DNA from: Geodermatophilus tzadiensis
Lineage (GTDB): Bacteria > Actinomycetota > Actinomycetes > Mycobacteriales > Geodermatophilaceae
Direction: 5' to 3'
DNA length: 45,033 nucleotides
Assembly: GCF_003002915.1 (NCBI RefSeq)
Contig: NZ_PVTG01000026.1
Span: 1 to 45,033, forward strand
This document shows positions 34,118 through 43,435 of the stretch, piece by piece. Under the pieces are notes generated by a model. It saw only the letters and a program-made list of their open reading frames with translations, had not been told where the DNA came from and did not search any database. How positions within the stretch are numbered: position 1 is the stretch's first letter; the number at the start of each line of letters is the position of its first letter. The translations under genes and the position numbers were made by a program.

Positions 34118-35517
34118 GCCGGCCCGCACGCCCCGCCCGGCTCGGCGTGCTGGCGCTGGCGATGGTCAACGTCGCCTCGATCGTCAGCGCCCGGAACCTG
34201 CCGGTCATGGCCGAGTACGGCTGGTCGATGCTGCTGCTGTTCGCGCTGTCGATCGCGGTGTTCCTGGTCCCCGTCTCGATGGCGGCCGCCGAGCTGGGCA
34301 CCGCGTTCCCGCGCGACGGCGGCGTCTACGCCTGGGTGCGGGAGGCCTTCGGCGGGCGCACCGGGTTCCTCGCCGTGTGGTGCGACTACGCCGAGAACGT
34401 CGCCTGGTTCCCCACCGTGCTGTCGTTCATCGCCGCCTCCTCGGCCTACGTCGTGGACCCGTCGCTGGCCGACGACCGGGCCTACCTCGTCGTCGTCATG
34501 CTGATCGTCTTCTGGGGCACGACCGCCGCCGCGCTGCGGGGCGTGCGCACGTCCGCGGTGATCGGCGCGGTGGGCACGGTCGCGGGCTCGATCGTCCCGG
34601 CGCTGCTGGTCGTCGTCCTCGGGGCGGCCTTCCTGCTGCGCGGCGACCCCTCGCAGATCCCCTTCTCCGCCGGTGCCCTGGTGCCCGACGTCTCGCTGGG
34701 CAACATGGCGTTCCTCGGCGGGGTCATCCTGCTGTTCACCGGCATGGAGATGGCCGGCTTCCACGCGCGGGAGACCCGCGACCCCGGCCGCACCGTCCCC
34801 CGGGCGATCGCCCTCGCCGTCGCGGTGACGGTGGTGTTCTCGGTGCTCGGCTCGCTGTTCATGGCCTTCGTGCTGCCGAGGCACGAGATCAGCCTGGTGT
34901 CCGGGACCATGGAGCTGTTCGCCAGCGTGCTCGACACGCTCTCGGTGGGCTGGCTGCTGCCGCCGCTGGCGGTGCTCGTCGTCCTCGGCGGCGTCGCCCA
35001 CCTCACGCCGTGGGTGCTGGGACCGGCGAAGGGCGTCGCCGTGGTCGCCCGCGAGGGGCTGGCGCCGGGGCGGTTCGGGCGGACCAACCGCAACGACGTC
35101 CCGGTGGCGCTGCTGGTCGTGCAGGGCGGAGCCGGCACGGTCTTCGCGCTGCTGTTCGTCGTGGTGCCGAGCGTGAGCACGTCGTACTGGATGCTCTCCG
35201 CGGTCACCGCGCAGGTGGTGGTGGCGATGTACGCGCTGGTGTTCGCCAGCGTCATCCGGTTGCGGCACACCCGTCCCGACGTGCCCCGGCCCTACCGGAT
35301 CCCCGGCGGGCTGCCCGGGGTGTGGCTCGTCGGCGGCGTCGGGCTGCTGGGCTGCCTGGCCTCCTTCCTGCTCGGCTTCGTGCCGCCGAGCCAGCTGGCC
35401 ACCGGCAGCACCGTCGGCTACGTCGCCCTGCTGGCGCTGGCGACCGTGGTGCTGTCCCTGCCGCCGTTCGTGTTCGCGCTGCTGGCCCGGCGCCGGGCCC
35501 CGGCGCCGGTCGGCTGA
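34114..35517 (+). CDS. APC-family amino acid permease (glutamate:GABA antiporter-like)
   Basis: A 467-residue, 12-helix amino acid/polyamine transporter. The opening region ARNLPVMAEYGWSMLLLF and the motif FPRDGGVYAWVREAFGGRTG are typical of the GadC/YjeM group; GMEMAGFHARETRDPGRTVP is the conserved cytoplasmic loop after helix 6. GTG at 34114 overlaps the previous stop, so it is the last gene of the lysX operon. It may import the amino acid used by LysX, lysine by inference, or serve acid resistance as GadC does. No decarboxylase lies next to it, which weakens the antiporter role. Confidence 0.85.
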   Translation: MSRPARPARLGVLALAMVNVASIVSARNLPVMAEYGWSMLLLFALSIAVFLVPVSMAAAELGTAFPRDGGVYAWVREAFGGRTGFLAVWCDYAENVAWFPTVLSFIAASSAYVVDPSLADDRAYLVVVMLIVFWGTTAAALRGVRTSAVIGAVGTVAGSIVPALLVVVLGAAFLLRGDPSQIPFSAGALVPDVSLGNMAFLGGVILLFTGMEMAGFHARETRDPGRTVPRAIALAVAVTVVFSVLGSLFMAFVLPRHEISLVSGTMELFASVLDTLSVGWLLPPLAVLVVLGGVAHLTPWVLGPAKGVAVVAREGLAPGRFGRTNRNDVPVALLVVQGGAGTVFALLFVVVPSVSTSYWMLSAVTAQVVVAMYALVFASVIRLRHTRPDVPRPYRIPGGLPGVWLVGGVGLLGCLASFLLGFVPPSQLATGSTVGYVALLALATVVLSLPPFVFALLARRRAPAPVG

Positions 35518-35520
35518 GCC

Positions 35521-36387
35521 CTACGGGACCGCCCCGGAGGATGCGGCGGACCGGGCGAGCGCCACCGTGGCCGCGACCATGGCCGCGACCAGCAGGGCCA
35601 CCAGCAGCCACTCCGTCCCGCCGGCGCGCAGGCGCTCGCCGAGCACGGTGACGCCGAGCGCCGCGCCGACCACCGGCTCGCCCACCGTCGCCGCGGGGAG
35701 GGAGGCGCCGAGCGGGCCGGCCTGGAACGCGGCCTGCTGGACGAACGTCCCGCCGAGCAGCGCCGCGGCCAGCAGCCAGGTGCTCCACGAGGTGAGCACC
35801 GCGGCCACGCCCTCGTCGAGCAGGTCCACCACCCCCTTGGTGAGCGCCGCGGCCAGGCCGTAGGCCAGGCCCGTGGTGAGCGCGAGCAGGACCGCGCGCG
35901 GCGTGCCCCGCCGCAGCGCGGCGCCGAGCAGGCACGCGCCGCCGACCGCGCCCAGCACCGCCCACGCCGGCAGCCAGGTCCGCCAGCCGGCCGCGTCGTC
36001 CCCGGCCGTGGGCTCCCCGGTGATGACGAACGCGGCCAGGGCCACGACGAGGACCGCGGCCCACGACCAGTCGGCGCGGCTCAGCGGCCGCCCGGCCCAC
36101 CGGGCACCCAGCGGCAGCGCGAAAAGCACGGTCGTCACCAGCAGCGGCTGCACGAGCAGCAGCGACCCCACGGCCAGGGCGGCGGCCTGCGCCGCGTAGC
36201 CGCCGGTGTCGGCGAGGGTCCCGACCCACCAGCGCGGCGAGCGGGCCAGGGCGAGGGCCAGGCGGAGGCTCCCCCCGGCTCCCTCCGGCACGGCGGCCGC
36301 AGAACGCTGCTGCACCGCCGACGCCAGCGCGAACAGGGCCGCCGCCAGCAGCGCCAGCGCGGCCGCGACCCCCGCGGCCGCGCTCAC
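35521..36387 (-). CDS. DMT-superfamily (EamA-like) transporter
   Basis: A 288-residue membrane protein with about 10 predicted helices in two repeats. The first repeat has VGSLLLVQPLLVTTVLFALPLGARW, here cited as two pieces VGSLLLVQPLL and TTVLFALPLGARW; the second has GPLGASLPAATVGEPVVGAALGV, that is GPLGASLPAATVGEP then VVGAALGV, the usual EamA end. GTG at 36387 overlaps the antiporter stop (GTGA), so both genes are one operon. It converges with the permease gene, stops 3 bp apart. Substrate unknown; this family exports metabolites or imports small solutes. Confidence 0.78.
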   Translation of the reverse strand: MSAAAGVAAALALLAAALFALASAVQQRSAAAVPEGAGGSLRLALALARSPRWWVGTLADTGGYAAQAAALAVGSLLLVQPLLVTTVLFALPLGARWAGRPLSRADWSWAAVLVVALAAFVITGEPTAGDDAAGWRTWLPAWAVLGAVGGACLLGAALRRGTPRAVLLALTTGLAYGLAAALTKGVVDLLDEGVAAVLTSWSTWLLAAALLGGTFVQQAAFQAGPLGASLPAATVGEPVVGAALGVTVLGERLRAGGTEWLLVALLVAAMVAATVALARSAASSGAVP

Positions 36388-37586
36388 CCGCCGGTCGCCG
36401 GGCCTCCCGCGGCCGGTACCGGCGCCGCCACGGCGGGCCGCCGGTCCAGCGCGACGACCAGCGCCGGGAACAGCAGCACGGTCAGCACGCCCGCGCCGAC
36501 CAGCGCGGCGGCGTTCTCCGGCAGCATCGTGCGGCTGCGCACGCCGATCTCGGCCAGCGCCACCAGCACGGGCAGCGCCGTCGCACTCACCAGCGCGGTC
36601 TGCACCCGCTGCCGCGCCGGGAGCACGCGGCGGTAGACCAGCAGGGCGGGGCCGCCCCGGACCGCGAGCATGAGCACGAAGAACAGCAGCAGCCGCAGCG
36701 GGGCGTGGGCGATCGAGGCCAGGTCCAGCGCCATGCCGGAGGAGACGAAGAAGACGGGGACGAAGAAGCCGTACCCGACCGCGTCGAGCTTGGCCTCCAG
36801 CTGCGGCGCGGCGGTGCCGACCCACTGCCGCAGGACGACGCCGGCGAGGAAGGCGCCGAGCACCGCGTCGAGGTGGAACTGGTCGGTGAGCGCGATCAGC
36901 GCGACCAGCAGGAGCACCGTGGCCCGCAGGGTGATCTGCGCGGTCTCGTCCTGCCCCGCCCGGACCACGGCGGCCAGCCGCCCGCCGTCCCGGACGCCGC
37001 GGCGCAGCAGGCCGAGCACCACGGCCAGGACGGCGACCGCGCCCAGCGAGGCGAGCGCGGCCAGCCGGCCCTGGCTGCCCAGGAACACCGCGATGGCGAG
37101 CACGGGGAACAGCTCGCCGACGCCGCCGGTGGCCAGCAGGTAGCGCCCGAGCCGCCCGCCGAGCAGCCCCTTCTCCCGCAGGACGGGCAGCAGCGTGCCC
37201 AGCGCCGTGGTGGTCAGCCCGAGCGCCACCGGCAGGAAGGCCCGCACCACGCCGGTGGCGGCCAGGACGCCCACCACCCCCAGCGCCAGCCCCAGGGAGA
37301 CCGACCACGCCAGCACCGCCCGCCGGCCGGCGTCCTCGCGGAAAAGGCGCGGGTCGAGCTCGTAGCCGGCCAGCAGGAAGACGAAGCCGAGCCCCACGTC
37401 GGCGAGCACCCGCACGTCCGCCGCGGCCCCGACGTCGAGGACGTGGGGGCCGAGCACCATCCCGCCGGCCAGCAGCAGCACCACCTGGGGCACCAGCAGG
37501 CGCGGGAACAGCCCGACGACGACGGCCGCCAGCAGCGAGACGGCCGCGACGGCGGCCAGGGTGTCGATCGACACGACGTCATCCAC
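36384..37586 (-). CDS. Kef-type cation:proton antiporter (CPA2)
   Basis: A 400-residue membrane antiporter. It shows the CPA2 features VPQVVLLLAGGMVLGPHVLD, LADVGLGFVFLLAGYELD, and FHLDAVLGAFLAGVVLR, the last with the conserved acidic residue in the cation site; FVPVFFVSSGMALDL follows. There is no C-terminal TrkA-N domain, so nucleotide control is absent. GTG at 37586 follows GGGAGG; an upstream extension to 37688 is without helices. It should exchange Na+ or K+ for protons. It is divergent from the HxHH membrane protein. Confidence 0.85.
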   Translation of the reverse strand: MDDVVSIDTLAAVAAVSLLAAVVVGLFPRLLVPQVVLLLAGGMVLGPHVLDVGAAADVRVLADVGLGFVFLLAGYELDPRLFREDAGRRAVLAWSVSLGLALGVVGVLAATGVVRAFLPVALGLTTTALGTLLPVLREKGLLGGRLGRYLLATGGVGELFPVLAIAVFLGSQGRLAALASLGAVAVLAVVLGLLRRGVRDGGRLAAVVRAGQDETAQITLRATVLLLVALIALTDQFHLDAVLGAFLAGVVLRQWVGTAAPQLEAKLDAVGYGFFVPVFFVSSGMALDLASIAHAPLRLLLFFVLMLAVRGGPALLVYRRVLPARQRVQTALVSATALPVLVALAEIGVRSRTMLPENAAALVGAGVLTVLLFPALVVALDRRPAVAAPVPAAGGPATGG

Positions 37587-37720
37587 CCGGTCCTCCCCTC
37601 GCCCCGCGCGCTCGGCGATCCTCGCCGGTCCGCCACCGCGGCGGAAGGCACGCGTGCGCGTCCCCCACGGCGGCGGCGTGGACGGCACGATCGCGGAACG
37701 GCCGGAGGCGAGGAGGCTGC

Positions 37721-37750
37721 GTGGACCCGCAGCGTGTGGACCCGCAGCGT
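37721..37750. repeat. 15-bp tandem repeat at a start codon
   Basis: GTGGACCCGCAGCGT occurs twice in a row and is followed by GTGGACCTGGT. The first GTG is the likely start of the next gene; each repeat supplies another in-frame GTG. Confidence 0.8.
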
Positions 37751-38500
37751 GTGGACCTGGTGGGGACGGACCTGGACCCGGGGCTGCTGCCGGTCCTGAG
37801 CGGGCGCCGCGAGCTGGTCGCCTGGCTGGTCCTCGGGTTCCTCGTCGCCTTCCTCGTCACCCGCTTCGTCACGCACGCCATCCGCACCGGCCGCGGGCCG
37901 TTCCGGGACGCCAGCGTCGGCGGGGTGCACGTGCACCACGAGGTCTACGGCATCTTCCTGCTGCTGGGCACCGGCACGGCCGAGTTCGCGTGGCGCCCGG
38001 ACGGCGCCGGCGGTGCCCTGCTCGCCGTGTTGTTCGGCACCGGCGCGGCGCTGACCCTCGACGAGTTCGCGCTGTGGCTGCACCTCGAGGACGTGTACTG
38101 GTCGCGCGAGGGCCGCAGCTCGGTGGACGCGGTGCTGATCGCCCTCGTCGTCGGCGTCATGCTGCTCGTCGGCGCCAACCCCTTCGACGCCGACGACGCC
38201 CGGGGCGAGGGCGTGTTCGCGCTGACGCTGCTGGTCCACGTCGCCGCCGCCCTCGTCGCCGTCCTCAAGGGCCGGGTGGTCCTCGGCGTCGTGGGCGTGT
38301 TCGTGCCGTTCGTGGCCCTCGTCGGCGCGGTGCGGCTGGCCCGGCCGGCGTCCCCGTGGGCGCGGTGGCGCTATCCCGAGGGCAGCGCGCACCGCGCCCG
38401 GTCGCTGCGCCGGTTCCCGCCGGGTCGCCGCAACCGCTGGGACGCCCTGGTCGACCTGTTCGCCGCCGTCCCGCCGCCGGCTCCCGCGACCGCCCGGTGA
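37721..38500 (+). CDS. Integral membrane protein with an HxHH motif
   Basis: A 259-residue protein with about 6 membrane segments. The segment GGVHVHHEVYGIFLLL (about residues 67-82) and a later acidic helix ALTLDEFALWLHLEDVYW could form a metal-binding site inside the membrane. The C-terminus is basic. I recognise the type from actinobacterial genomes but know no function. GAGGAGG precedes GTG at 37721; two further in-frame GTGs at 37736 and 37751 come from a tandem repeat, so the true start may be any of the three. It ends 12 bp from the oxidase gene, which converges. Confidence 0.72.
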   Translation: MDPQRVDPQRVDLVGTDLDPGLLPVLSGRRELVAWLVLGFLVAFLVTRFVTHAIRTGRGPFRDASVGGVHVHHEVYGIFLLLGTGTAEFAWRPDGAGGALLAVLFGTGAALTLDEFALWLHLEDVYWSREGRSSVDAVLIALVVGVMLLVGANPFDADDARGEGVFALTLLVHVAAALVAVLKGRVVLGVVGVFVPFVALVGAVRLARPASPWARWRYPEGSAHRARSLRRFPPGRRNRWDALVDLFAAVPPPAPATAR

Positions 38501-38512
38501 GCGGGCGCCCGG

Positions 38513-40111
38513 TCAGCGCCCCGGCAGGCGGACCGACTGGGCGTGGTGGAACTGGTCGGTGGGGTCCCACCGGCCCTTGACCTCCTGCAGGCGGCCGTAG
38601 TTCGGCCCGAAGTACAGGGTGGGCCAGTCCCGCAGGTCGACGTCGGGGTAGTTGACGTAGCAGCCGTCGGTGACGTCGTCGCGCACCGGCTCCCCGCCGG
38701 TGGCGGCGTACACCGAGGCGTAGCAGCGGCGGATCCAGTCGAGGTGCACCTCGTCCTCGGCGGGGTCGGTCCAGTAGGTCTGGTACTGCAGCTTCATGAT
38801 CGACGACCGCTGCGACACGGCCGTGTCGCCGCCGGCGACGGCGTTCACCTGCCCGCCGTAGGTGTCGACCTGCACCAGCGCCTGCGGGTTGCTGTAGGAG
38901 GGGTCGGTCAGGGCGGCGTGCAGGGCGGCGACGTGCGCCTCGGGGAACGGCCGGCGCAGGTAGGCCGACTTGTACTTGCCCCGCTGGTTGGGGCCCGAGC
39001 CGTTGAGCGTCTGCGTCGCCTGCAGCCACGGCATCGTGCGCCGCGTGGTCGCCGGCAGCGCGGTCGCGGGCATGCCGGCGTCGAGCGCGGCGAGGAACCC
39101 GTCGAGCAGGGCGGGGTCCTCGCCGGATGCCTGGGTGACCAGCGTGACCGTGCCGGCCGAGACGTGGGAGAGCTTGAGCAGGCCGAACAGCCGGCGCCCG
39201 GGGCTGTCCGGCGCGCTGTTGGCGGCCAGCCACCCGCCGTAGTTGCCCAGCAGGGTGGCGAACGAGGCCGCGTCCAGGGCGCTCCACTGCCAGGTGGTCG
39301 TGGCCAGCTGGACGGTCGGCGGAGGCGCCGGCAGGTCGCGGAAGGTGTAGGCGACGACGACGCCGAAGGTGCCGCCCCCGCCGCCGGTGTGCGCCCAGAA
39401 CAGGTCGCCGGTCTCCGGGTCGTCGGGACGCGCGGTCACCAGCCGCACGGAGCGGTCGGCGTCCACGACCACCACGTCGACGGCGGACAGGTGGTCGACG
39501 GTCAGCCCGTGCTCGCGCGACATGAGGCCGTAGCCGCCGCCGACGACGTGCCCGCCCAGGCCCACCGAGTAGCAGGACCCCGCGGGCAGCGTCACGCCCT
39601 GGCTCTTGTACAGCAGCTCGTAGACGTCCCAGTTGGTGCAGCCGCTCTCCAGGCGGGTGCCGCCGTCGTCGGTGCGGGTGACCGCCCGCATCCCCGAGAC
39701 GTCGAGGACCACGCCGCCGGGGTTGTCGGTGACGAACCCCTCGTAGCAGTGGCCGCCCGCGCGGACGGTGACCCGCCGGCCGGCGGCGACAGCGACGCGG
39801 ACCGCCTGCAGGCACTGGTCGGCGGTGGTCACCACGACCACCGCGGCGGGGGTGCCGGTGAACCGCTGGTTGAACCCCGTCACCAGCGCCGGGTAGCGCG
39901 GGTCGCCGGGGCCGACCTCGACGGCGGGGACCGGCCCGCTCCCCGCTCCCTGCGACGGCGCGGCCGCGGCCGGGAGCGCGCCGGTGACCGTCCCGACCGC
40001 GACACCGGCGGCCGCCGTCCCCGTCCCCGCGAGGAAGCCGCGCCGCGACAGCCGCCGGACCCCGCCGCCTCGTCCCCCGGTGTCCCCACTGGTCCCTCGC
40101 ACGCTCGTCAC
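38513..40111 (-). CDS. Tat-exported FAD-linked oxidase of the berberine-bridge (BBE) type
   Basis: A 532-residue oxidase. Near residue 20 is a twin-arginine signal (RRLSRRGFLAG, hydrophobic core, ALPAAAA), so it is likely exported folded with its flavin. The FAD-binding domain has the covalent histidine in GGHCYEGF and the covalent cysteine in AGSCYSVGLGGHVVGGGYG, which predicts bicovalent FAD. The BBE domain ends the protein (LYFGPNYGRLQEVKGRWDP). Such enzymes oxidise alkaloids, sugars, polyketides and lignin-type alcohols. GTG at 40111 has GGGGAG 3 bp upstream; GTG at 40102 is possible. It is divergent from the SARP regulator, with SARP repeats between them pointing to it. Confidence 0.88.
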   Translation of the reverse strand: MTSVRGTSGDTGGRGGGVRRLSRRGFLAGTGTAAAGVAVGTVTGALPAAAAPSQGAGSGPVPAVEVGPGDPRYPALVTGFNQRFTGTPAAVVVVTTADQCLQAVRVAVAAGRRVTVRAGGHCYEGFVTDNPGGVVLDVSGMRAVTRTDDGGTRLESGCTNWDVYELLYKSQGVTLPAGSCYSVGLGGHVVGGGYGLMSREHGLTVDHLSAVDVVVVDADRSVRLVTARPDDPETGDLFWAHTGGGGGTFGVVVAYTFRDLPAPPPTVQLATTTWQWSALDAASFATLLGNYGGWLAANSAPDSPGRRLFGLLKLSHVSAGTVTLVTQASGEDPALLDGFLAALDAGMPATALPATTRRTMPWLQATQTLNGSGPNQRGKYKSAYLRRPFPEAHVAALHAALTDPSYSNPQALVQVDTYGGQVNAVAGGDTAVSQRSSIMKLQYQTYWTDPAEDEVHLDWIRRCYASVYAATGGEPVRDDVTDGCYVNYPDVDLRDWPTLYFGPNYGRLQEVKGRWDPTDQFHHAQSVRLPGR

Positions 40112-40180
40112 GGCTCCCCCTGCGGTGGTCCCCGGGCCCGCCGGGCGGGCGGGCCGGTCCGAGGACCCTCCGGCCGGGCG

Positions 40181-40198
40181 CTCCAAGCACGCTCCAAC
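40181..40198 (-). promoter_or_regulatory. SARP-type heptamer repeats before the BBE oxidase
   Basis: On the minus strand GTTGGAG (40198-40192) and CTTGGAG (40187-40181) start 11 bp apart, 70 bp before the oxidase start. The 11-mer GCGTGCTTGGA is identical to that at the monooxygenase site at 28436-28446. The divergent SARP gene may also be controlled from here. Confidence 0.6.
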
Positions 40199-40366
40199 CC
40201 GGCCGTGCGGCCGGGTCCGGACCCCTACCGGGACGGCGCCGGATGCGGTACGCAGTGGTCCGACGCTGGGGCGTCGTCGACGGTGGCCGCGTCGCGCACG
40301 CGGCTCCCCGAGGACGGGGCCGGTCCCGTCGTCGCGGGCACGGGGGTGGCACGCGAGGGGGTCAAC

Positions 40367-43291
40367 GTGCACGGCGACGCTCCTGCCGACGTGCTGTCCT
40401 TCCGTGACCTCGGCCCGCTCGAGGTCGTCCGCGGCGGGGAGCCGGTCGCCCTCGGCGGCACCCGTCTGGCATCGGCGCTGTCCCTGCTGCTGGTCGACGC
40501 GGGCCGGCCGGTCAGCGTCGATGCGCTCACCGAGGCCGTGTGGGGTGCGGACTCCCCGGCCCGCTCGCCGTCGACGCTGGACTCGCACGTCTGGCGGCTG
40601 CGCAAGGCGCTCGAGCCCGACCGTCCGCCGGGCGCCCCCTCGGCGGTGCTGCTGCGCGAGCCCGGCGGCTACCGGCTGGTCGCCGACCCCACCACCATCG
40701 ACTCGCGGCGGTTCTCCGGACTGGTCGGTGAGGCGCGGGCGCTGCTGGCCGCCGGGCGCCCGCAGGAGGCCGGCCGGGTCGCGGAGCAGGCCCTGGCGCT
40801 GTGGCGCGGGCGCCCCTACCCGACGGTGGCCGACGAGCCGTGGGCGACCGCCGCCGTCGCCCGGCTGGAGGAGCTGCGCGACCAGGTCCGCGAGCTCCTG
40901 GCCGAGGCGCTGCTGGCCGACGGCGCCCCCGAGCGGGCCCTGCTCGAGGTGGGTGCGGCCATGGCCGAGACACCGCTGCGCGAGCGGCTGTGGAGCCTGC
41001 GCATGCTCGCCCAGCACCGCCTGGGCCGGCCCGAGGAGGCGCTGCGCAGCTACCGGCAGGTCCGCGCCGTGCTGCGCGACGAGCTCGGGCTGGAGCCGGG
41101 GCCGGAGCTGCGCGAGCTGCACGGCCGGATGCTCGCCGAGGACCCGACGCTGGCCGGCCCCCGGACGCCCGCCCGCGCGGGGCCCGCGGTCCCGTCCCCA
41201 CGGCACGGGCCCCCGGCGCAGGCCGTCGCGCCGCCGCCGGCGCACCTCCCGCACCGCACCTCGTCCCTGGTGGGGCGCGGGCGGGAGCTGGCCGAGCTCA
41301 CCGGTCTGGTGACGGGCTCGGGGCTGGTCAGCCTCGTCGGCGCGGCCGGGTGCGGGAAGACCCGCCTGGCCATCGAGGTGGCGCGCACGGTCGCCGGCCG
41401 GTTCCCCGACGGCGTGTGGTTCGTCGACCTCACCGCGGCCGGCGACGCCGCCACCGTCCTGTCCACCGTGGTGTCCGCGCTGGGCTTCGCCCCCACCGAC
41501 ACCGCCCGGCCCGCGGCGGCGCTGCGGGGCTCGCTGCACGGCCGGCGCGCGCTGCTGGTGCTCGACGGCTGCCAGCAGGTCCTCGACCCCGTGGCCGACC
41601 TGGTCGACGACTGGCTCTCCGGCGCCGGCGCGCCCACCGTGCTGGTCACCAGCCGCGAGCCGCTCGAGGTCGAGGGCGAGCGACTGCACCGGCTCGGGCC
41701 GCTGCCCCTGCCCCAGGGCGACGACGACGTGACCTCCTCCCCCGCGGTCGCGCTGCTGCTCGACCGGCTGGCCGCCGCCGGCGCCGACCGGGAGGACCTC
41801 GGCCTGCTCAGCGCGGTCGTGCGGATCGCCACCGCCGTCGACGGCGTGCCGCTGGCCCTGGAGCTCGCCGCGGCACGGGCGCGTGCCTTCAGCCTCGACG
41901 AGATCGCCCACCAGGTCACCGCCGACCCCAGCTCGCTGGCGCGGACCGGGCGCGGCAGCGACCACCACCGCACCGTCCGCGTCGCCGTCGAGCAGAGCTA
42001 CGCGCTGCTGCCCGACGACGAGGCGGAACTGCACCGCGCCGCCTCGGTCCTGCCGGGCCCGTTCACCGTGGTGGCCGCCGGCGCCGTCCTCGGCGGTCCC
42101 GGGGCGGGGTCGCGGCCGGACACGGTCACCGCCGACCTCGTCGCCCGCCTGGTGCACCGCTCGCTGCTGGTCCCGCTCGGGCCGGCGCGGCCGGGCGGCC
42201 CCTCGCGGTTCGCCCAGCTCGCGACGGTGCGCGGGCACGCCGCGCACGCGGCCGGCCCGGACACCGCCGCGCTGCGCCGCCGGCGGGACGGGTGGGCCAC
42301 CGCGCTGACCCTGGCCGGGCCACCGCGGGGCCGCGGGGCGCGGAGCGCGCGGTTCGACGCCCTCGACGACGACCTCCCCACCCTGCGCGCCACGCTGCAG
42401 CACCTGCTCGTGGAGGCGCCCTCCGCCGAGGGCGTGCGGCTGGCCGGCCGGCTGGGCACGTTCTGGTGCTTCCGCAGCAGGACCGTCGAGGGCCGCACCT
42501 GGGCCGAGCGGGCGCTGGAGGTCGAGCACCTCGCCGACCCGGTGTCCGCGGCGCTCGTGCGGCTGACCCTCGCCCACCACCTCTCCTCCGGCGGCCAGGA
42601 CGGCCTCGCCGTCGCCCACCTCGCCGTCGCCACCGACCTGCTGGAGGGCAGCCCGGACGCGCGGTCGCGCACCGTGGCCGAGGTCCAGACGCTGCTCGCC
42701 CACTCCCTGGTGGCGGCCGGTGCGCTCGAGCCGGCGCGGGCCCTGGCCGCCGCGGTGGCGACGGCGGCGCGGACCGCGGTCGGGGACGCCGACCTCGACC
42801 TGCTCGCGCAGACCTGCGCCGCCCTGGTCGACAGCGGCTCCGGCGTCCTGCCCGGTGGGCGGCTGACCGCTCTGCACCGGCGGGCGCTGGCGCTCGGGGA
42901 CGAGCCCGTCGCGCTGGTGGTCGCCGGGATGGCCGTCGTCGGCGCCCTCCGCTCCGGCGACGCGCCGGCGGCCCTGTCCTGGTCGGACCGGATGATCGCC
43001 CACCGGCTGGTGCTCGGCACCCCCGACGGGCCGGTCGCCCTCGAGCTGCGGGCCGTCGCCACGGCGATGGCCGGCCGCCCGCGCGAGGCGGTCCGGCTGT
43101 TCTCCGCGGCCCGCACCCAGGCGGTGCGCACCGGGCTGCGCTGGCCGGCGTTCGAGGAGACCCCGGACGCCCTCCGCGCGGTCACCGCCGCACTCGACCC
43201 GGGCGCCGCGGAGCGGGCCCGCGCCGACGGCGCCCGGCTCACCCTGGCCGACGTCGTCGACCCGACCCGCACGGCGGCCGCGCCCGCCTGA
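40367..43291 (+). CDS. AfsR/SARP-family transcriptional regulator with NB-ARC and C-terminal repeat domain
   Basis: A 974-residue regulator. Residues 10-105 are an OmpR-like winged helix (FRDLGPLEVVRGGEPVALGG, STLDSHVWRLRKAL) and 110-255 the BTAD domain (EDPTLAGP end); together they define SARPs. Residues about 295-560 form an NB-ARC ATPase with Walker A GAAGCGKT (325-332) and LLVLDGC. The rest is helical TPR-like sequence. SARPs bind heptamer repeats 11 bp apart and activate genes for secondary metabolites. GTG at 40367 has AGGGGG before it; GTG at 40346 is the alternative. Matching repeats occur in front of the BBE oxidase, the FAD monooxygenase and the lysX operon, all within 12 kb. Confidence 0.9.
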   Translation: MHGDAPADVLSFRDLGPLEVVRGGEPVALGGTRLASALSLLLVDAGRPVSVDALTEAVWGADSPARSPSTLDSHVWRLRKALEPDRPPGAPSAVLLREPGGYRLVADPTTIDSRRFSGLVGEARALLAAGRPQEAGRVAEQALALWRGRPYPTVADEPWATAAVARLEELRDQVRELLAEALLADGAPERALLEVGAAMAETPLRERLWSLRMLAQHRLGRPEEALRSYRQVRAVLRDELGLEPGPELRELHGRMLAEDPTLAGPRTPARAGPAVPSPRHGPPAQAVAPPPAHLPHRTSSLVGRGRELAELTGLVTGSGLVSLVGAAGCGKTRLAIEVARTVAGRFPDGVWFVDLTAAGDAATVLSTVVSALGFAPTDTARPAAALRGSLHGRRALLVLDGCQQVLDPVADLVDDWLSGAGAPTVLVTSREPLEVEGERLHRLGPLPLPQGDDDVTSSPAVALLLDRLAAAGADREDLGLLSAVVRIATAVDGVPLALELAAARARAFSLDEIAHQVTADPSSLARTGRGSDHHRTVRVAVEQSYALLPDDEAELHRAASVLPGPFTVVAAGAVLGGPGAGSRPDTVTADLVARLVHRSLLVPLGPARPGGPSRFAQLATVRGHAAHAAGPDTAALRRRRDGWATALTLAGPPRGRGARSARFDALDDDLPTLRATLQHLLVEAPSAEGVRLAGRLGTFWCFRSRTVEGRTWAERALEVEHLADPVSAALVRLTLAHHLSSGGQDGLAVAHLAVATDLLEGSPDARSRTVAEVQTLLAHSLVAAGALEPARALAAAVATAARTAVGDADLDLLAQTCAALVDSGSGVLPGGRLTALHRRALALGDEPVALVVAGMAVVGALRSGDAPAALSWSDRMIAHRLVLGTPDGPVALELRAVATAMAGRPREAVRLFSAARTQAVRTGLRWPAFEETPDALRAVTAALDPGAAERARADGARLTLADVVDPTRTAAAPA

Positions 43292-43435
43292 CCGCACGGT
43301 CCGGGAGCGCGGCGCTCCCCCCGAGGCCCGGTCACCGTTCCGGGACGGAGGGCCGACCTGCTGGTACCGCTCGCCGACCCGGCGGACACTGCACCGCGTC
43401 ACGGACGGGGAACGACACCGAGGGAGCGTGATCCT

